From Paludibacter sp. (GTDB taxonomy: Bacteria; Bacteroidota; Bacteroidia; Bacteroidales; Paludibacteraceae): a stretch of DNA of 64,000 nt. Position 1 is the first letter of the stretch; each line of letters starts with the position of its first letter. The translations under genes and the position numbers were made by a program. Location of the stretch: the NCBI GenBank assembly GCA_028710415.1, contig JAQTUE010000004.1, positions 186,001 to 250,000 of the forward strand. Reading direction: 5' to 3'. Positions 8,284 to 16,266 of this stretch are shown in pieces. The notes under the pieces are model-generated. The model was given only the letters and a program-made list of their open reading frames with translations, ran no database searches and was not told where the DNA came from.

Positions 8284-8658
8284 TTAAAATTTAAATTTAT
8301 CGAAGAAACTCTTTGATTTTGATTCTTCCGTTACCGGAGTTTCAATAATTTCTTCTGCACGGGGAATAGGTTCACCCTGTTCCCGGTTAATAAATCCAAC
8401 TACATCCTGCAACCCTTCAATAAATTTGTCGAAATCTTCTTTATATAGAAATATTTTATGCTTTTCGTAGGTTACCTGTACGTCATCTTCATGACCAACA
8501 ACCTTTTTCTTGCTTTCGGTAATCGCTAAAAATAAATCATCATTCCGGCTCTTCTTTACATCAAGATAATAAATCCTCTTTCCAGCTTTAATTGCTTTAG
8601 AATAAATTATTTCGTTATCCTTCTTTTCAATTTCAAACTTCTTTTTCTCTACTTCCAT
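8284..8658 (-). CDS. PUR-alpha-like DNA/RNA-binding protein (DUF3276)
   Basis: 124 residues, highly charged and lysine-rich. It has the Bacteroidota DUF3276 core: an N-terminal KKKFEIEKKDN stretch, then KAGKRIYYLDVK, then DLFLAITESKK and a HKIFLYKEDFDKF strand-helix. This is one PUR repeat, as in Borrelia BpuR, a fold that binds single-stranded DNA or RNA. The tail (residues ~95-124) is rich in Glu and Pro and probably disordered. Such proteins are abundant in Bacteroidota, with a proposed role as nucleic-acid-binding regulators. Which nucleic acids it binds cannot be read from the sequence. Confidence 0.88.
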   Translation of the reverse strand: MEVEKKKFEIEKKDNEIIYSKAIKAGKRIYYLDVKKSRNDDLFLAITESKKKVVGHEDDVQVTYEKHKIFLYKEDFDKFIEGLQDVVGFINREQGEPIPRAEEIIETPVTEESKSKSFFDKFKF

Positions 8659-9165
8659 AATCCTTCTGATTTTTATGTAAACAATTATAAAATATCAATA
8701 TCATTTCATTCATTTCAATCTTTACAGCCTGAAATAAGTTTGTTTCCTCTCTGAAAACAATAAAACCTCAACTATTTCATTGAGACTTCAAATTTCTGTA
8801 TTTTTTTTCAATTTATCAAATAAAACATGCTTTTTTGTTGAATTACTTGATAGATTTCGTTTATTTGAAAATTGTATAGCACAAAAATACTAAAATTTGA
8901 AATCAATGAAGCATTAAAAAGATGATTTATTCTATATGATACAAGAATTAATAAACTATTATCCACTGTTTTGGTAAATTAATTGAATTTTCGGGAGTAG
9001 TTTAAGAGAAAAAGCAAAAATTATTCTTATTTTTGTATCTCCAATACAAAATGATATAACAGCCATGTTCTGGAACAGAGCACTTATTTTGGGTAATTTC
9101 AATAAGAAAATCAATCTGCTTACAGGAAAAACTTTTATATAAAACAATAAAAATATACTCTTATC
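8659..9165. other. AT-rich divergent intergenic region
   Basis: Serves as leader for both the DUF3276 gene (-) and the ECF gene (+). A TATTTTTG box (9028-9035) fits the Bacteroidota -7 motif for the plus strand but lacks a good TTG 19 bases upstream. A 25-codon ORF (ATG 9064 to TAA 9139-9141) lies between that box and the ECF start. It might be a leader peptide or chance. No riboswitch consensus is recognised. Confidence 0.45.
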
Positions 9166-9675
9166 ATGGAATCTACTATTAAACTTTATTCATTAAAAGC
9201 AGTCGATTATAAATCGTATGTTTATGCATTGTTATTTATTGCAGGAAATATTATATTGCCTCAGGTTTGCCACTTAATCCCAATGGGAGGCCAAATGTTG
9301 TTGCCAATTTATTTCTTTACATTAATTGCTGCTTACAAGTATGGTTTCTTTACCGGTTTACTCACCGCAGTAGCTTCCCCACTGGTAAACCATGCGCTTT
9401 TTGGGATGCCTGCCACTGAAATGCTTACCATCATTCTGATTAAATCGGCATTATTGGCTGTTGCTGCGAGTTATATGGCACAACGTACAAAAGAAATTAA
9501 AATACAAAGTTTATTGCTGGTAATACTTTTCTATCAGGGAATCGGAATGATAGCCGAATTCTTCCTGACGGGCAGCTTCACGGCAGCCATGCAGGATATT
9601 CGTCTTGGAATGCCGGGTATAATCCTTCAATTGGTTGGTGGTTATTTTTGTTTGAAAGCATTGAAAAATTTTTAG
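9166..9675 (+). CDS. ECF transporter S component-like membrane protein
   Basis: 169 residues with five or six predicted membrane segments (about residues 16-35, 43-63, 64-80, 85-105, 112-130 and 145-165). The layout, with a long first half, a Pro/Gly-rich loop (SPLVNHALFGMPATEM) and a final Gly-rich helix, fits small substrate-binding S components of energy-coupling factor vitamin transporters. No A or T components are in the window, as is usual for group II systems sharing one energising module. The substrate is not readable. The next gene is a phosphoribosyltransferase, so a nucleobase-like or precursor compound is a speculative possibility. Start ATG 9166. Confidence 0.65.
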   Translation: MESTIKLYSLKAVDYKSYVYALLFIAGNIILPQVCHLIPMGGQMLLPIYFFTLIAAYKYGFFTGLLTAVASPLVNHALFGMPATEMLTIILIKSALLAVAASYMAQRTKEIKIQSLLLVILFYQGIGMIAEFFLTGSFTAAMQDIRLGMPGIILQLVGGYFCLKALKNF

Positions 9676-9687
9676 TTTATAGTTTAG

Positions 9688-9733
9688 AGTAGGTAGTTTA
9701 TAGTAGGTAGTAGGTAGTAGGTAGCAGGTAGTG
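9688..9733 (+). repeat. TAGTAGG heptad repeat after ECF gene
   Basis: Imperfect copies of GTAGTAG starting about 14 bases past the TAG stop of the ECF gene, ending in GTAGCAGGTAGTG. Same family and orientation as the repeat at 1893-1938. Confidence 0.8.
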
Positions 9734-9783
9734 ATTGATACTGCTGAGATCTGATGGTAAATGAATAAATAGTAAATAAAAAG

Positions 9784-10176
9784 ATGAAGTCTTTTGAAGA
9801 TGTATTGGAACGTATTCGTACCATTGAAATAGCTGAAACATTTGATATGGTTGTGGCAATAGCGAACGGTGGAATCATACCGGCAGCCATGATTAATCAA
9901 CGATTGGGATGTGACTATCAGTTGTTAAAGTTGAATTTAAGGGATGCCATGCAGAATAAATTGTATGATAAGCCCAAATTGCTGGAAGAAATTGACTTCG
10001 ATTATAAAGGAAAACGGATTTTATTGGTTGATGACCGTGTGAAAACAGGAACAACACTTGAGTTTGCAAAGGAATTATTATCTGAAGCAAAGTCAGTTAA
10101 AACATTAGCCGTGAACGGAATTGCAGATTATTGCCTGTATAATGAAACCTGTTTTAGATTTCCCTGGATAGTATAA
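9784..10176 (+). CDS. small phosphoribosyltransferase
   Basis: 130 residues. The type I PRTase PRPP loop is clear: ILLVDDRVKTGTT (residues 79-91), with the two acidic residues Asp83-Asp84 and the TGTT phosphate loop. The N-terminal AIANGGIIPA (25-34) fits the pyrophosphate-binding loop region. It is shorter than Hpt, Apt or PyrE and lacks a full hood domain, so the acceptor base is unknown. It follows the ECF S component at 108 bp with the heptad repeat between. The pair could be one salvage unit, import then ribosylation, but this rests on neighbourhood alone. Confidence 0.72.
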   Translation: MKSFEDVLERIRTIEIAETFDMVVAIANGGIIPAAMINQRLGCDYQLLKLNLRDAMQNKLYDKPKLLEEIDFDYKGKRILLVDDRVKTGTTLEFAKELLSEAKSVKTLAVNGIADYCLYNETCFRFPWIV

Positions 10177-10232
10177 ACTATTCATTATTATAAATTGTTT
10201 GATCTTGTGAAACTGCATAGCCTAAAAAGTAC

Positions 10233-10240
10233 TATCTTTG
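10233..10240 (+). promoter_or_regulatory. Bacteroidota -7 box upstream of nusB
   Basis: TATCTTTG matches TAnnTTTG exactly and is followed by GCAG. The nearest upstream TTG is about 25 bases away rather than 19. It lies about 130 bases before the nusB start. Confidence 0.5.
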
Positions 10241-10370
10241 CAGCGAAATACGGGTTGTTTAAATCGGGTATAATTATACTTGACAATTAGATCATTCCAA
10301 TTCAACAATTTCAGTAATTATGAATTATGCATTCACTTTGGTGCATTATTAAAAGCGTTCACTTTATTTT

Positions 10371-11321
10371 ATGATTAATCGAGTATTATTGCGTATTAAG
10401 ATTGTTCAAATCTTATATTCCTATTATAAAAGCGACGGCAAATCGTTGCCTTTAGCAGAAAAAGAATTGTTTCATAGTATCGAAAAAACCTATGATCTGT
10501 ATTATCACCTCCTTCAATTATCCATTGAAATAACCAGATTAGCTTCCGATCGTATAGAAACTAAACGGAACAGACTTCGTCCTACAGAAGATGATTTAAA
10601 TCCAAATACCCGTTTTATTGATAATTCATTTATTGCACAACTGTCTACCAATGTGCAATTCAATGAATATCTAACAGCACATAAACTTTCCTGGGTAAAT
10701 TATCCTGAAATCATTAAAGAACTTTTAGAAGAAGTGATTTCTACCGAATTTTATTCGGATTATATGACTGCTGAAACGGTTGATTATGCTGCAGATAAAG
10801 ATGTTTGGCGTAAGATATTTAAAAAAGTAATCCTTCAAAATGAAAATTTGGATGATTCAATTCAGGATCAAAGTATCTATTGGACTGATGATATTGAAAT
10901 GGTTGTAAGTTTTGTGATCAAGACTATCAAACGTTTTGATGCCTCAAAAGGTGAAGATCAGGAACTGTTACCTATGTTTAAAGATCAGGAAGATATCGAT
11001 TTTGCCAGTAAGCTGATACGTAGTGTATTGACCAAAGGACCTGTATTACGCGAAATGATTGATGTAAATACCAAAAACTGGGAAATTGACCGTATCGCCT
11101 TTATGGATATTGTGATTATGGAAGTTGCATTGGCTGAATTAATGGATTTCCCAACAATTCCTGTAAATGTAACCTTAAACGAATATATTGAGATTGCAAA
11201 AACATACAGTACTGATAAAAGTGGAACTTTTATCAATGGTGTGCTGGATAATATCGTTGGTCAACTTAAAAAAGACAATAAGTTGATTAAGGTTGTTATG
11301 TTTAGTGATAATAAAAAATAA
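10371..11321 (+). CDS. nusB: transcription antitermination factor NusB
   Basis: 316 residues, about twice the E. coli protein but usual for Bacteroidota NusB, which has a long N-terminal extension. The NusB fold occupies the last ~150 residues: the segment from TKNWEIDRIAFMDIVIMEVA, then LNEYIEIAKTYS, then GTFINGVLDNIV closely match the family C-terminal helices. With NusE, NusB binds boxA RNA in rRNA transcription complexes. It starts the conserved nusB-yajC-ybbR order. Start ATG 10371. Confidence 0.92.
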   Translation: MINRVLLRIKIVQILYSYYKSDGKSLPLAEKELFHSIEKTYDLYYHLLQLSIEITRLASDRIETKRNRLRPTEDDLNPNTRFIDNSFIAQLSTNVQFNEYLTAHKLSWVNYPEIIKELLEEVISTEFYSDYMTAETVDYAADKDVWRKIFKKVILQNENLDDSIQDQSIYWTDDIEMVVSFVIKTIKRFDASKGEDQELLPMFKDQEDIDFASKLIRSVLTKGPVLREMIDVNTKNWEIDRIAFMDIVIMEVALAELMDFPTIPVNVTLNEYIEIAKTYSTDKSGTFINGVLDNIVGQLKKDNKLIKVVMFSDNKK

Positions 11322-11326
11322 TATAC

Positions 11327-11334
11327 TATTTTTG
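11327..11334 (+). promoter_or_regulatory. possible -7 box for yajC
   Basis: TATTTTTG followed by CAC, starting 6 bases past the nusB stop and 30 bases before the yajC ATG. It fits TAnnTTTG but no TTG sits at the right distance. yajC may also be read from the nusB promoter. Confidence 0.4.
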
Positions 11335-11363
11335 CACATAAATAAATTTAAAAAATTAAAGAA

Positions 11364-11693
11364 ATGAATCTATTAAGCATTTTGTTACAAGCAGCCGCTC
11401 CTGCAGCAGGTGGTGCAAGCAGTTATTCGGGAATTTTGATGATGGTGTTGATTTTTGTGGTATTCTATTTCTTTATGATTCGTCCACAAAGTAAACGTCA
11501 AAAGGAAATTAAAAAACAACGTGAAGCAATGCAAGTAGGCGACAAAGTTGTAACCTCAGGTGGTATTTACGGAAAAGTAAAAGAGATTAAAGAAACAACC
11601 GTTATTGTTGAAATCGCTGAAAACGTAAGAATCAAAATTGATAAGAATTCGGTTTTTGCTACGGCAGATGACATTCAAACTCCGGCCAAATAA
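11364..11693 (+). CDS. yajC: preprotein translocase subunit YajC
   Basis: 109 residues. A Gly/Ala-rich N terminus leads into one membrane helix (about 22-40) ending in the hallmark FFMIRPQSKRQKE. A cytoplasmic domain with GDKVVTSGGIYGKVKEI follows, the standard YajC SH3-like part. It is an accessory partner of SecDF-SecYEG in the inner membrane. The next gene begins 8 bases later, so the two are probably co-transcribed. Confidence 0.96.
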   Translation: MNLLSILLQAAAPAAGGASSYSGILMMVLIFVVFYFFMIRPQSKRQKEIKKQREAMQVGDKVVTSGGIYGKVKEIKETTVIVEIAENVRIKIDKNSVFATADDIQTPAK

Positions 11694-11701
11694 ACCGTTC
11701 A

Positions 11702-12688
11702 ATGGCTGAAAAAAAAGGCATAAATTTTATCAGTTATAACTTGCAAAAGCTTAAATCATTCTTTTTTACAAAAGATATTTTAAGCTTTTTGCTTTTTCTT
11801 GCCTTGTCATCTACCTTTTGGTTTGTTCATGCGTTGGGAAAGGAACGAGAAACAAATATTGTCGTTCCAATCCGATATGTTGGTATTCCGATTAATGTTG
11901 CCATAACCAATTCACCTCCTTCAGAGATTTCATTAAATATCAAAGACCAGGGAATGCGATTGTTTGATTATTCAAAAAGTCACATTACACCGTTGACAAT
12001 TGATTTAAGCCGTGTTTTCTATCAAAAAGGAGAAATCCTGATCACTCCGGATCTGTTAAGTGGCAGAATAAGGCGCTATTTGAAACCAACCACTTCGATA
12101 TTGGATATACATCCGGATTCAATTTTGATACAATACGAGAAATTAGGAGTAAAGACCGTACCTATTAAGCTTACTTCAAAAATTGAACTGGCCAATCAAT
12201 ATATGTTAAGTAATGAAATACAGCTTGATCCGAATCTAGTCACTATATTTGGACCCCGAAGAATCCTTGATACCATAAAATCTGTTCATACGGATTTGCT
12301 TGAATTGAAAAATCTGAATGATACAAGTTATTTCCATTGTAAATTAAAACCAATTAAATTAGTTCGTTTTTCGGTAAAACATACAAAGGTAAGTGTATTT
12401 GTAGAGCCTTTTACAGAAAGAAAAGTGCAGATACCGGTCACTGCTATTAATTGTCCGGCAGGTATGTCAATCCGAACATTCCCTACATTTGTTAATGCAA
12501 CTTATACGGTTGGTTTAAGTCAGTTTTATACTTTATCTCCCAATGATATTCAAGTATATCTGGATTTTAATGAGTTGAAATTGTCAAAACAAAGTAAACA
12601 GATTCTTAAAATTAAAAATAATACATCCCATATAACCAATATACGGATTTCACCAACAGAAGTGGAATTTATATTAGAAGAAAAATAA
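11702..12688 (+). CDS. YbbR-domain membrane protein
   Basis: 328 residues. One N-terminal membrane helix (about 24-43, with SFLLFLALSSTFWFVHAL) is followed by an extracytoplasmic region with repeated YbbR-like beta modules (pattern VPIxxxG/VTIFGPxxxL/V.TxxLxL), visible at about residues 50-130, 155-225 and 240-325. In Firmicutes YbbR/CdaR regulates the diadenylate cyclase CdaA; no cdaA is visible here and the Bacteroidota role is not established. It lies 8 bp downstream of yajC. The coaE gene often found next in this block is replaced here by sugar-nucleotide genes. Start ATG 11702. Confidence 0.85.
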   Translation: MAEKKGINFISYNLQKLKSFFFTKDILSFLLFLALSSTFWFVHALGKERETNIVVPIRYVGIPINVAITNSPPSEISLNIKDQGMRLFDYSKSHITPLTIDLSRVFYQKGEILITPDLLSGRIRRYLKPTTSILDIHPDSILIQYEKLGVKTVPIKLTSKIELANQYMLSNEIQLDPNLVTIFGPRRILDTIKSVHTDLLELKNLNDTSYFHCKLKPIKLVRFSVKHTKVSVFVEPFTERKVQIPVTAINCPAGMSIRTFPTFVNATYTVGLSQFYTLSPNDIQVYLDFNELKLSKQSKQILKIKNNTSHITNIRISPTEVEFILEEK

Positions 12689-12737
12689 TTCAATTACATC
12701 CTCTCTAATCAGTGACCAAGGTTTATAAAAAAATTCA

Positions 12738-13865
12738 ATGAAAAATATTCAAATGGTTGACTTAAAAAGTCAATATCAAAAAATCAAATCAGAAGTAGAC
12801 GCTGGAATACAAGAAGTAATAGATACAACATCCTTTATCAAAGGTGGTAAAGTGACCGATTTTCAACATCAATTAGAATCTTATTTAAATGTAAAGCATG
12901 TAATTCCTGTTGGCAATGGAACAGACGCATTACAGATTGCACTTATGTCTTTAGGTCTAAAACCGGGCGATGAAGTAATTACTCCAACTTTTACATTTAT
13001 TGCAACTGCCGAAGTGGTTGCCTTACTGGGATTAACACCTGTATTGGTAGATGTGGAATTCGGAACTTTCAATATCTCTGTTGAATCACTCAAAAAAGCA
13101 ATCACTCCCAAAACTAAAGCTATCGTTCCTGTTCACCTTTTTGGACAAAATGCTGATATGGAACCAATTTTAGCTCTTGCTAAAGAACACAATCTCTTTG
13201 TGATAGAAGATGCTTGCCAGTCGATAGGTTCTGTTTATACATTCTCGGATGGCCGACATGTACATTCCGGTTGTATGGGCGATATCGGATGCACTTCATT
13301 CTTTCCTTCAAAGAATCTTGGTTGTTTTGGTGATGGTGGAGCTATATTTACAAATAATGACGAACTGGCTGCCCGAATGCGTTCAATTTCGAACCATGGT
13401 ATGGTAATCCGTTATCATCACGATATGGTTGGTGTCAATTCCAGGCTTGACAGTATCCAGGCAGCTGTACTTGAAGTGAAACTGAAGCATTTGGATGAGT
13501 ATTGTGCGAACAGAATAGCAGCAGCTGATTATTATGATACTGCATTTGGAGATTGCGATAAATTGATTCTTCCAGCCCGTTCAACCCAATCCACACACGT
13601 TTTTCATCAATATACATTAAAATTAAAGGGTGTAAACCGATCTGAATTACAAAAATTCTTATCAGACAAAGGTATTCCTGCCATGATTTATTACCCGGTT
13701 CCTTTGCATTTTCAAAAGGCTTACCAGGATGATCGTTATCAGGCAGGAGATTTTCCAATTGCTGAAAAATTAAGCGAATGTGTATTATCATTACCTATGC
13801 ATACAGAGCTTTCGGAAGAACAACTGGAGTATATTACCAGGAATGTTTTGGAATTTGTTGTCTAG
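12738..13865 (+). CDS. wbpE: DegT/DnrJ/EryC1-type sugar aminotransferase, WbpE-like
   Basis: 375 residues of the PLP-dependent sugar aminotransferase family. The MVDLKSQYQKIK start is typical. GNGTDALQIAL (59-69) is the cofactor phosphate site, EDACQS (157-162) carries the Asp that holds the pyridine nitrogen, and FFPSKNLGCFGDGG (188-201) carries Schiff-base Lys192. The closest known role is WbpE, which aminates UDP-2-acetamido-3-keto-glucuronate. The next two genes are WbpD- and WbpB-like, the other steps of that route, so the assignment is well supported by context. The product would feed O-antigen or capsule polysaccharide. Symbol assigned by homology and context. Confidence 0.82.
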   Translation: MKNIQMVDLKSQYQKIKSEVDAGIQEVIDTTSFIKGGKVTDFQHQLESYLNVKHVIPVGNGTDALQIALMSLGLKPGDEVITPTFTFIATAEVVALLGLTPVLVDVEFGTFNISVESLKKAITPKTKAIVPVHLFGQNADMEPILALAKEHNLFVIEDACQSIGSVYTFSDGRHVHSGCMGDIGCTSFFPSKNLGCFGDGGAIFTNNDELAARMRSISNHGMVIRYHHDMVGVNSRLDSIQAAVLEVKLKHLDEYCANRIAAADYYDTAFGDCDKLILPARSTQSTHVFHQYTLKLKGVNRSELQKFLSDKGIPAMIYYPVPLHFQKAYQDDRYQAGDFPIAEKLSECVLSLPMHTELSEEQLEYITRNVLEFVV

Positions 13866-13917
13866 TTGACTAAGTTAATTCGGTAACCGCTTAAATAATC
13901 AAGTACGTAATAAAATA

Positions 13918-14045
13918 ACCAATTAACTTACTCAACCAATTAACCAATTAACTTACTCAACTTAATTAACCAATTAACTTACTCAACTTAATTAACTTAA
14001 TTAACTCACTCAACTTAGTCAACTTAATTAACTTACTCAACCAAC
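13918..14045. repeat. AT-rich minisatellite between wbpE and wbpD
   Basis: Irregular tandem units built from CAATTAACTTACTCAA and TTAATTAACTTA fill most of the 191-bp gap. A related repeat with the same ACTTACTCAACT words lies at 55178-55262. The units contain many TTAATTAA palindromes. Confidence 0.8.
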
Positions 14046-14056
14046 CAACTAAACAC

Positions 14057-14629
14057 ATGGAATATTTTGCTCACGAAACAGCCATTGTCGATGAAGGGTG
14101 CACCATTGGAAATGGTACTAAAATCTGGCATTTTTCGCATATTATGTCGGGATGTATTATCGGAGAAAGTTGTAATATCGGGCAAAATGTAGTAATTTCG
14201 CCAGCAGTAATACTTGGGAAAAATGTGAAGATACAGAATAATGTATCTGTCTATACCGGAGTTATTTGTGAGGATGATGTTTTTCTGGGACCATCAATGG
14301 TTTTTACCAATGTGATTAATCCCAGAAGCCATGTAAGCCGGAAAAGTGAGTATGCACAAACCATTGTTCGCAAAGGGGCAAGTATTGGGGCAAATGCAAC
14401 TGTTGTTTGTGGAAATGAAATAGGCGAGTATGCATTGATTGGTGCCGGAGCGGTCATTACGAAGCCTGTGAAGCCCTTTGCATTGGTAGTTGGTAATCCT
14501 GCAAGGCAAATTGGCTGGGTGAGCGAGAATGGCCTTAAACTTCAATTTGACACGAACAATATAGCTGTATGTCCGGAAACCGGTCAGGAGTATGAATTAA
14601 AAGGTACAAGCGTTTTACGTTTGAAATAA
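14057..14629 (+). CDS. wbpD: WbpD-like UDP-sugar N-acetyltransferase (left-handed beta helix)
   Basis: 190 residues made mostly of hexapeptide repeats (for example [37 protein letters not shown]). These form a left-handed beta helix and trimer, the fold of acetyl-CoA-dependent UDP-sugar acetyltransferases. The N-terminal segment [12 protein letters not shown] and the HFSH motif (residues 26-29, with its active-site His) match the WbpD/WlbB group that acetylates the 3-amino group of UDP-2-acetamido-3-amino-glucuronate. Partner genes wbpE and wbpB flank it. Symbol assigned by homology and context. Confidence 0.82.
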   Translation: MEYFAHETAIVDEGCTIGNGTKIWHFSHIMSGCIIGESCNIGQNVVISPAVILGKNVKIQNNVSVYTGVICEDDVFLGPSMVFTNVINPRSHVSRKSEYAQTIVRKGASIGANATVVCGNEIGEYALIGAGAVITKPVKPFALVVGNPARQIGWVSENGLKLQFDTNNIAVCPETGQEYELKGTSVLRLK

Positions 14630-14647
14630 AAATATAATATAATTAAG

Positions 14648-15667
14648 ATGATAAAATTCGCTGTAATTGGCCAGGGACATATTGGAAAGCGTCATGCTGA
14701 AATGATTCGCCGGAACCCGGAATCAGAATTGGTAGCTGTGTGTGATGTGTTATCAAAAGAACAAGTTGGATTATCGGAAATTCAGGAACAGTTTTTTACA
14801 AATTATGAAGATCTGTTAGCCGCAAATCTAGATATTGATGTAATCAATATTTGTACTCCTAATGGGTATCATGCTGAATATGCAATAAAAGGATTACAGG
14901 CAAAAAAACATGTTGTACTTGAAAAACCAATTGCACTGACTAAAAAGGATGCTGAAAACATTCTTTTTAAATCCCTTGAAATGTCACGTCACGTATTCTG
15001 CGTGATGCAAAATCGTTATTCTCCACCTTCTGTCTGGTTGAAAGAACTGGTAGATAATGACACCTTGGGCGATATCTTTATGGTTAAACTGGATTGTTAC
15101 TGGAACCGTGATGACCGATATTATAAAAAAGGCAACTGGCATGGTACAGCTAAACTGGACGGTGGTACCTTATTTACACAGTTTTCACATTTCATAGATA
15201 TCATGTATTGGCTTTTTGGAGACGTACAAAATATCAGGGGGAATTTTGCTGATTTTATGCACAAAGACTTAACCGACTTTGAAGATAGTGGGGTAGTTGC
15301 ATTCGATTTTATAAATGGAGGAATGGGCAGCCTGAATTATTCAACTGCTGTATGGGATACAAACCTGGAAAGTAGCATTACCATTATCGGTTCAAAAGGA
15401 ACCGTGAAAGTAGCCGGACAATATATGAATGAAGTAACTTATTGTCATATAAAAGATTATATCATGCCGGAATTGGAAGCTTCAAATCCGCCGAATGATT
15501 ATGGACTTTATAAAGGATCTGCCCAAAACCATCACTATGTGATTGAAAATGTAATTGAAAAACTTAGTGATAAAGGTACAATTACAACTAATTTATTGGA
15601 AGGATTAAAAGTAATTGATATCATTGAAAGAATTTACAATGTTCGTGATAATCAATGGAAAAAGTAA
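14648..15667 (+). CDS. wbpB: WbpB-like UDP-N-acetylglucosaminuronate 3-dehydrogenase (Gfo/Idh/MocA)
   Basis: 339 residues. N-terminal Rossmann motif AVIGQGHIGKRHAEM (residues 5-19), then the Gfo/Idh/MocA signature EKPIALTKKDAE at about 97-108, which includes the conserved Lys. GTLFTQFSHFIDIMYWLFG at about 174-192 carries the catalytic His/Asp region. These NAD-dependent enzymes oxidise the 3-OH of UDP-GlcNAcA, giving the substrate for WbpE. The gene follows wbpD by 18 bases. WbpA (6-dehydrogenase) and WbpI (epimerase) are not in the window. Symbol assigned by homology and context. Confidence 0.83.
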   Translation: MIKFAVIGQGHIGKRHAEMIRRNPESELVAVCDVLSKEQVGLSEIQEQFFTNYEDLLAANLDIDVINICTPNGYHAEYAIKGLQAKKHVVLEKPIALTKKDAENILFKSLEMSRHVFCVMQNRYSPPSVWLKELVDNDTLGDIFMVKLDCYWNRDDRYYKKGNWHGTAKLDGGTLFTQFSHFIDIMYWLFGDVQNIRGNFADFMHKDLTDFEDSGVVAFDFINGGMGSLNYSTAVWDTNLESSITIIGSKGTVKVAGQYMNEVTYCHIKDYIMPELEASNPPNDYGLYKGSAQNHHYVIENVIEKLSDKGTITTNLLEGLKVIDIIERIYNVRDNQWKK

Positions 15668-15679
15668 AAATAAATAATT

Positions 15680-16147
15680 ATGTTACAACGTATACAAACA
15701 GTTTATTTATTAGCAATCGTAGTATTATCGGGAATTGTAGTTTTTTCTCCGCTTGCTGATTTGATAAATAAAGCAGATAATCTGTTTTATCTTGTTGATT
15801 TCAAAGGTATATCATTGGTTCAACAGACAGGAAATGTAGTTGAATCAAGAGTCTGGGGATTAAACTCAGTTTCATTGGTGGTTCCAATCCTGGCATTAAT
15901 AACCATTTTTTCTTTTAAAAACAGGCTTAAACAAATCAGGTTTACCGTTATCAATATGGTTTTTATAGTAAGTTTTTATATTTTCATGATTCTCTATTTA
16001 TGGCCGGCATGCGAACGTTTACATGCTGACTGGCATTTGAGGATTGTATCAGCGTTTCCCCTTGTAAATTTAATTTTGAGTTATTTAGCCATTGGCTCCA
16101 TTGGGAAAGATGAGAAACTGGTTAAGTCGTTAGACCGTCTAAGATAA
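15680..16147 (+). CDS. DUF4293 family inner-membrane protein
   Basis: 155 residues with four predicted membrane segments (about 6-25, 60-80, 90-112 and 122-140). The MLQRIQTVYLLAI start is characteristic of DUF4293, a family found in Bacteroidota with no known function. It starts 12 bases after wbpB and is followed by a terminator, so it probably ends this operon. Whether it has anything to do with the sugar genes is unknown. Confidence 0.85.
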   Translation: MLQRIQTVYLLAIVVLSGIVVFSPLADLINKADNLFYLVDFKGISLVQQTGNVVESRVWGLNSVSLVVPILALITIFSFKNRLKQIRFTVINMVFIVSFYIFMILYLWPACERLHADWHLRIVSAFPLVNLILSYLAIGSIGKDEKLVKSLDRLR

Positions 16148-16169
16148 TTGTCCTATAAAGATATTCAGT

Positions 16170-16200
16170 AAACGCCTTTTATTAAAGGCGTTTGTTGTTT
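16170..16200 (+). terminator. rho-independent terminator after DUF4293 gene
   Basis: Stem AAACGCCTTT / AAAGGCGTTT with a 4-base loop TATT, followed by GTTGTTT, 22 bases past the stop codon. Confidence 0.9.
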
Positions 16201-16266
16201 CTAAATTTAAATTCGAACAAAGGATTCCATTCAACTGTTTAAAGTAAAATTTAGATAAACAGGAAA

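Noticed and set aside
8959..9147. 62-codon minus-strand ORF upstream of the ECF gene
   Set aside because: It lies over the presumed leader, has no recognisable features and overlaps a promoter-like region on the other strand.
9000..9165. Riboswitch for the ECF transporter
   Set aside because: I searched by eye for cobalamin, TPP, FMN and preQ1 consensus boxes and saw none.
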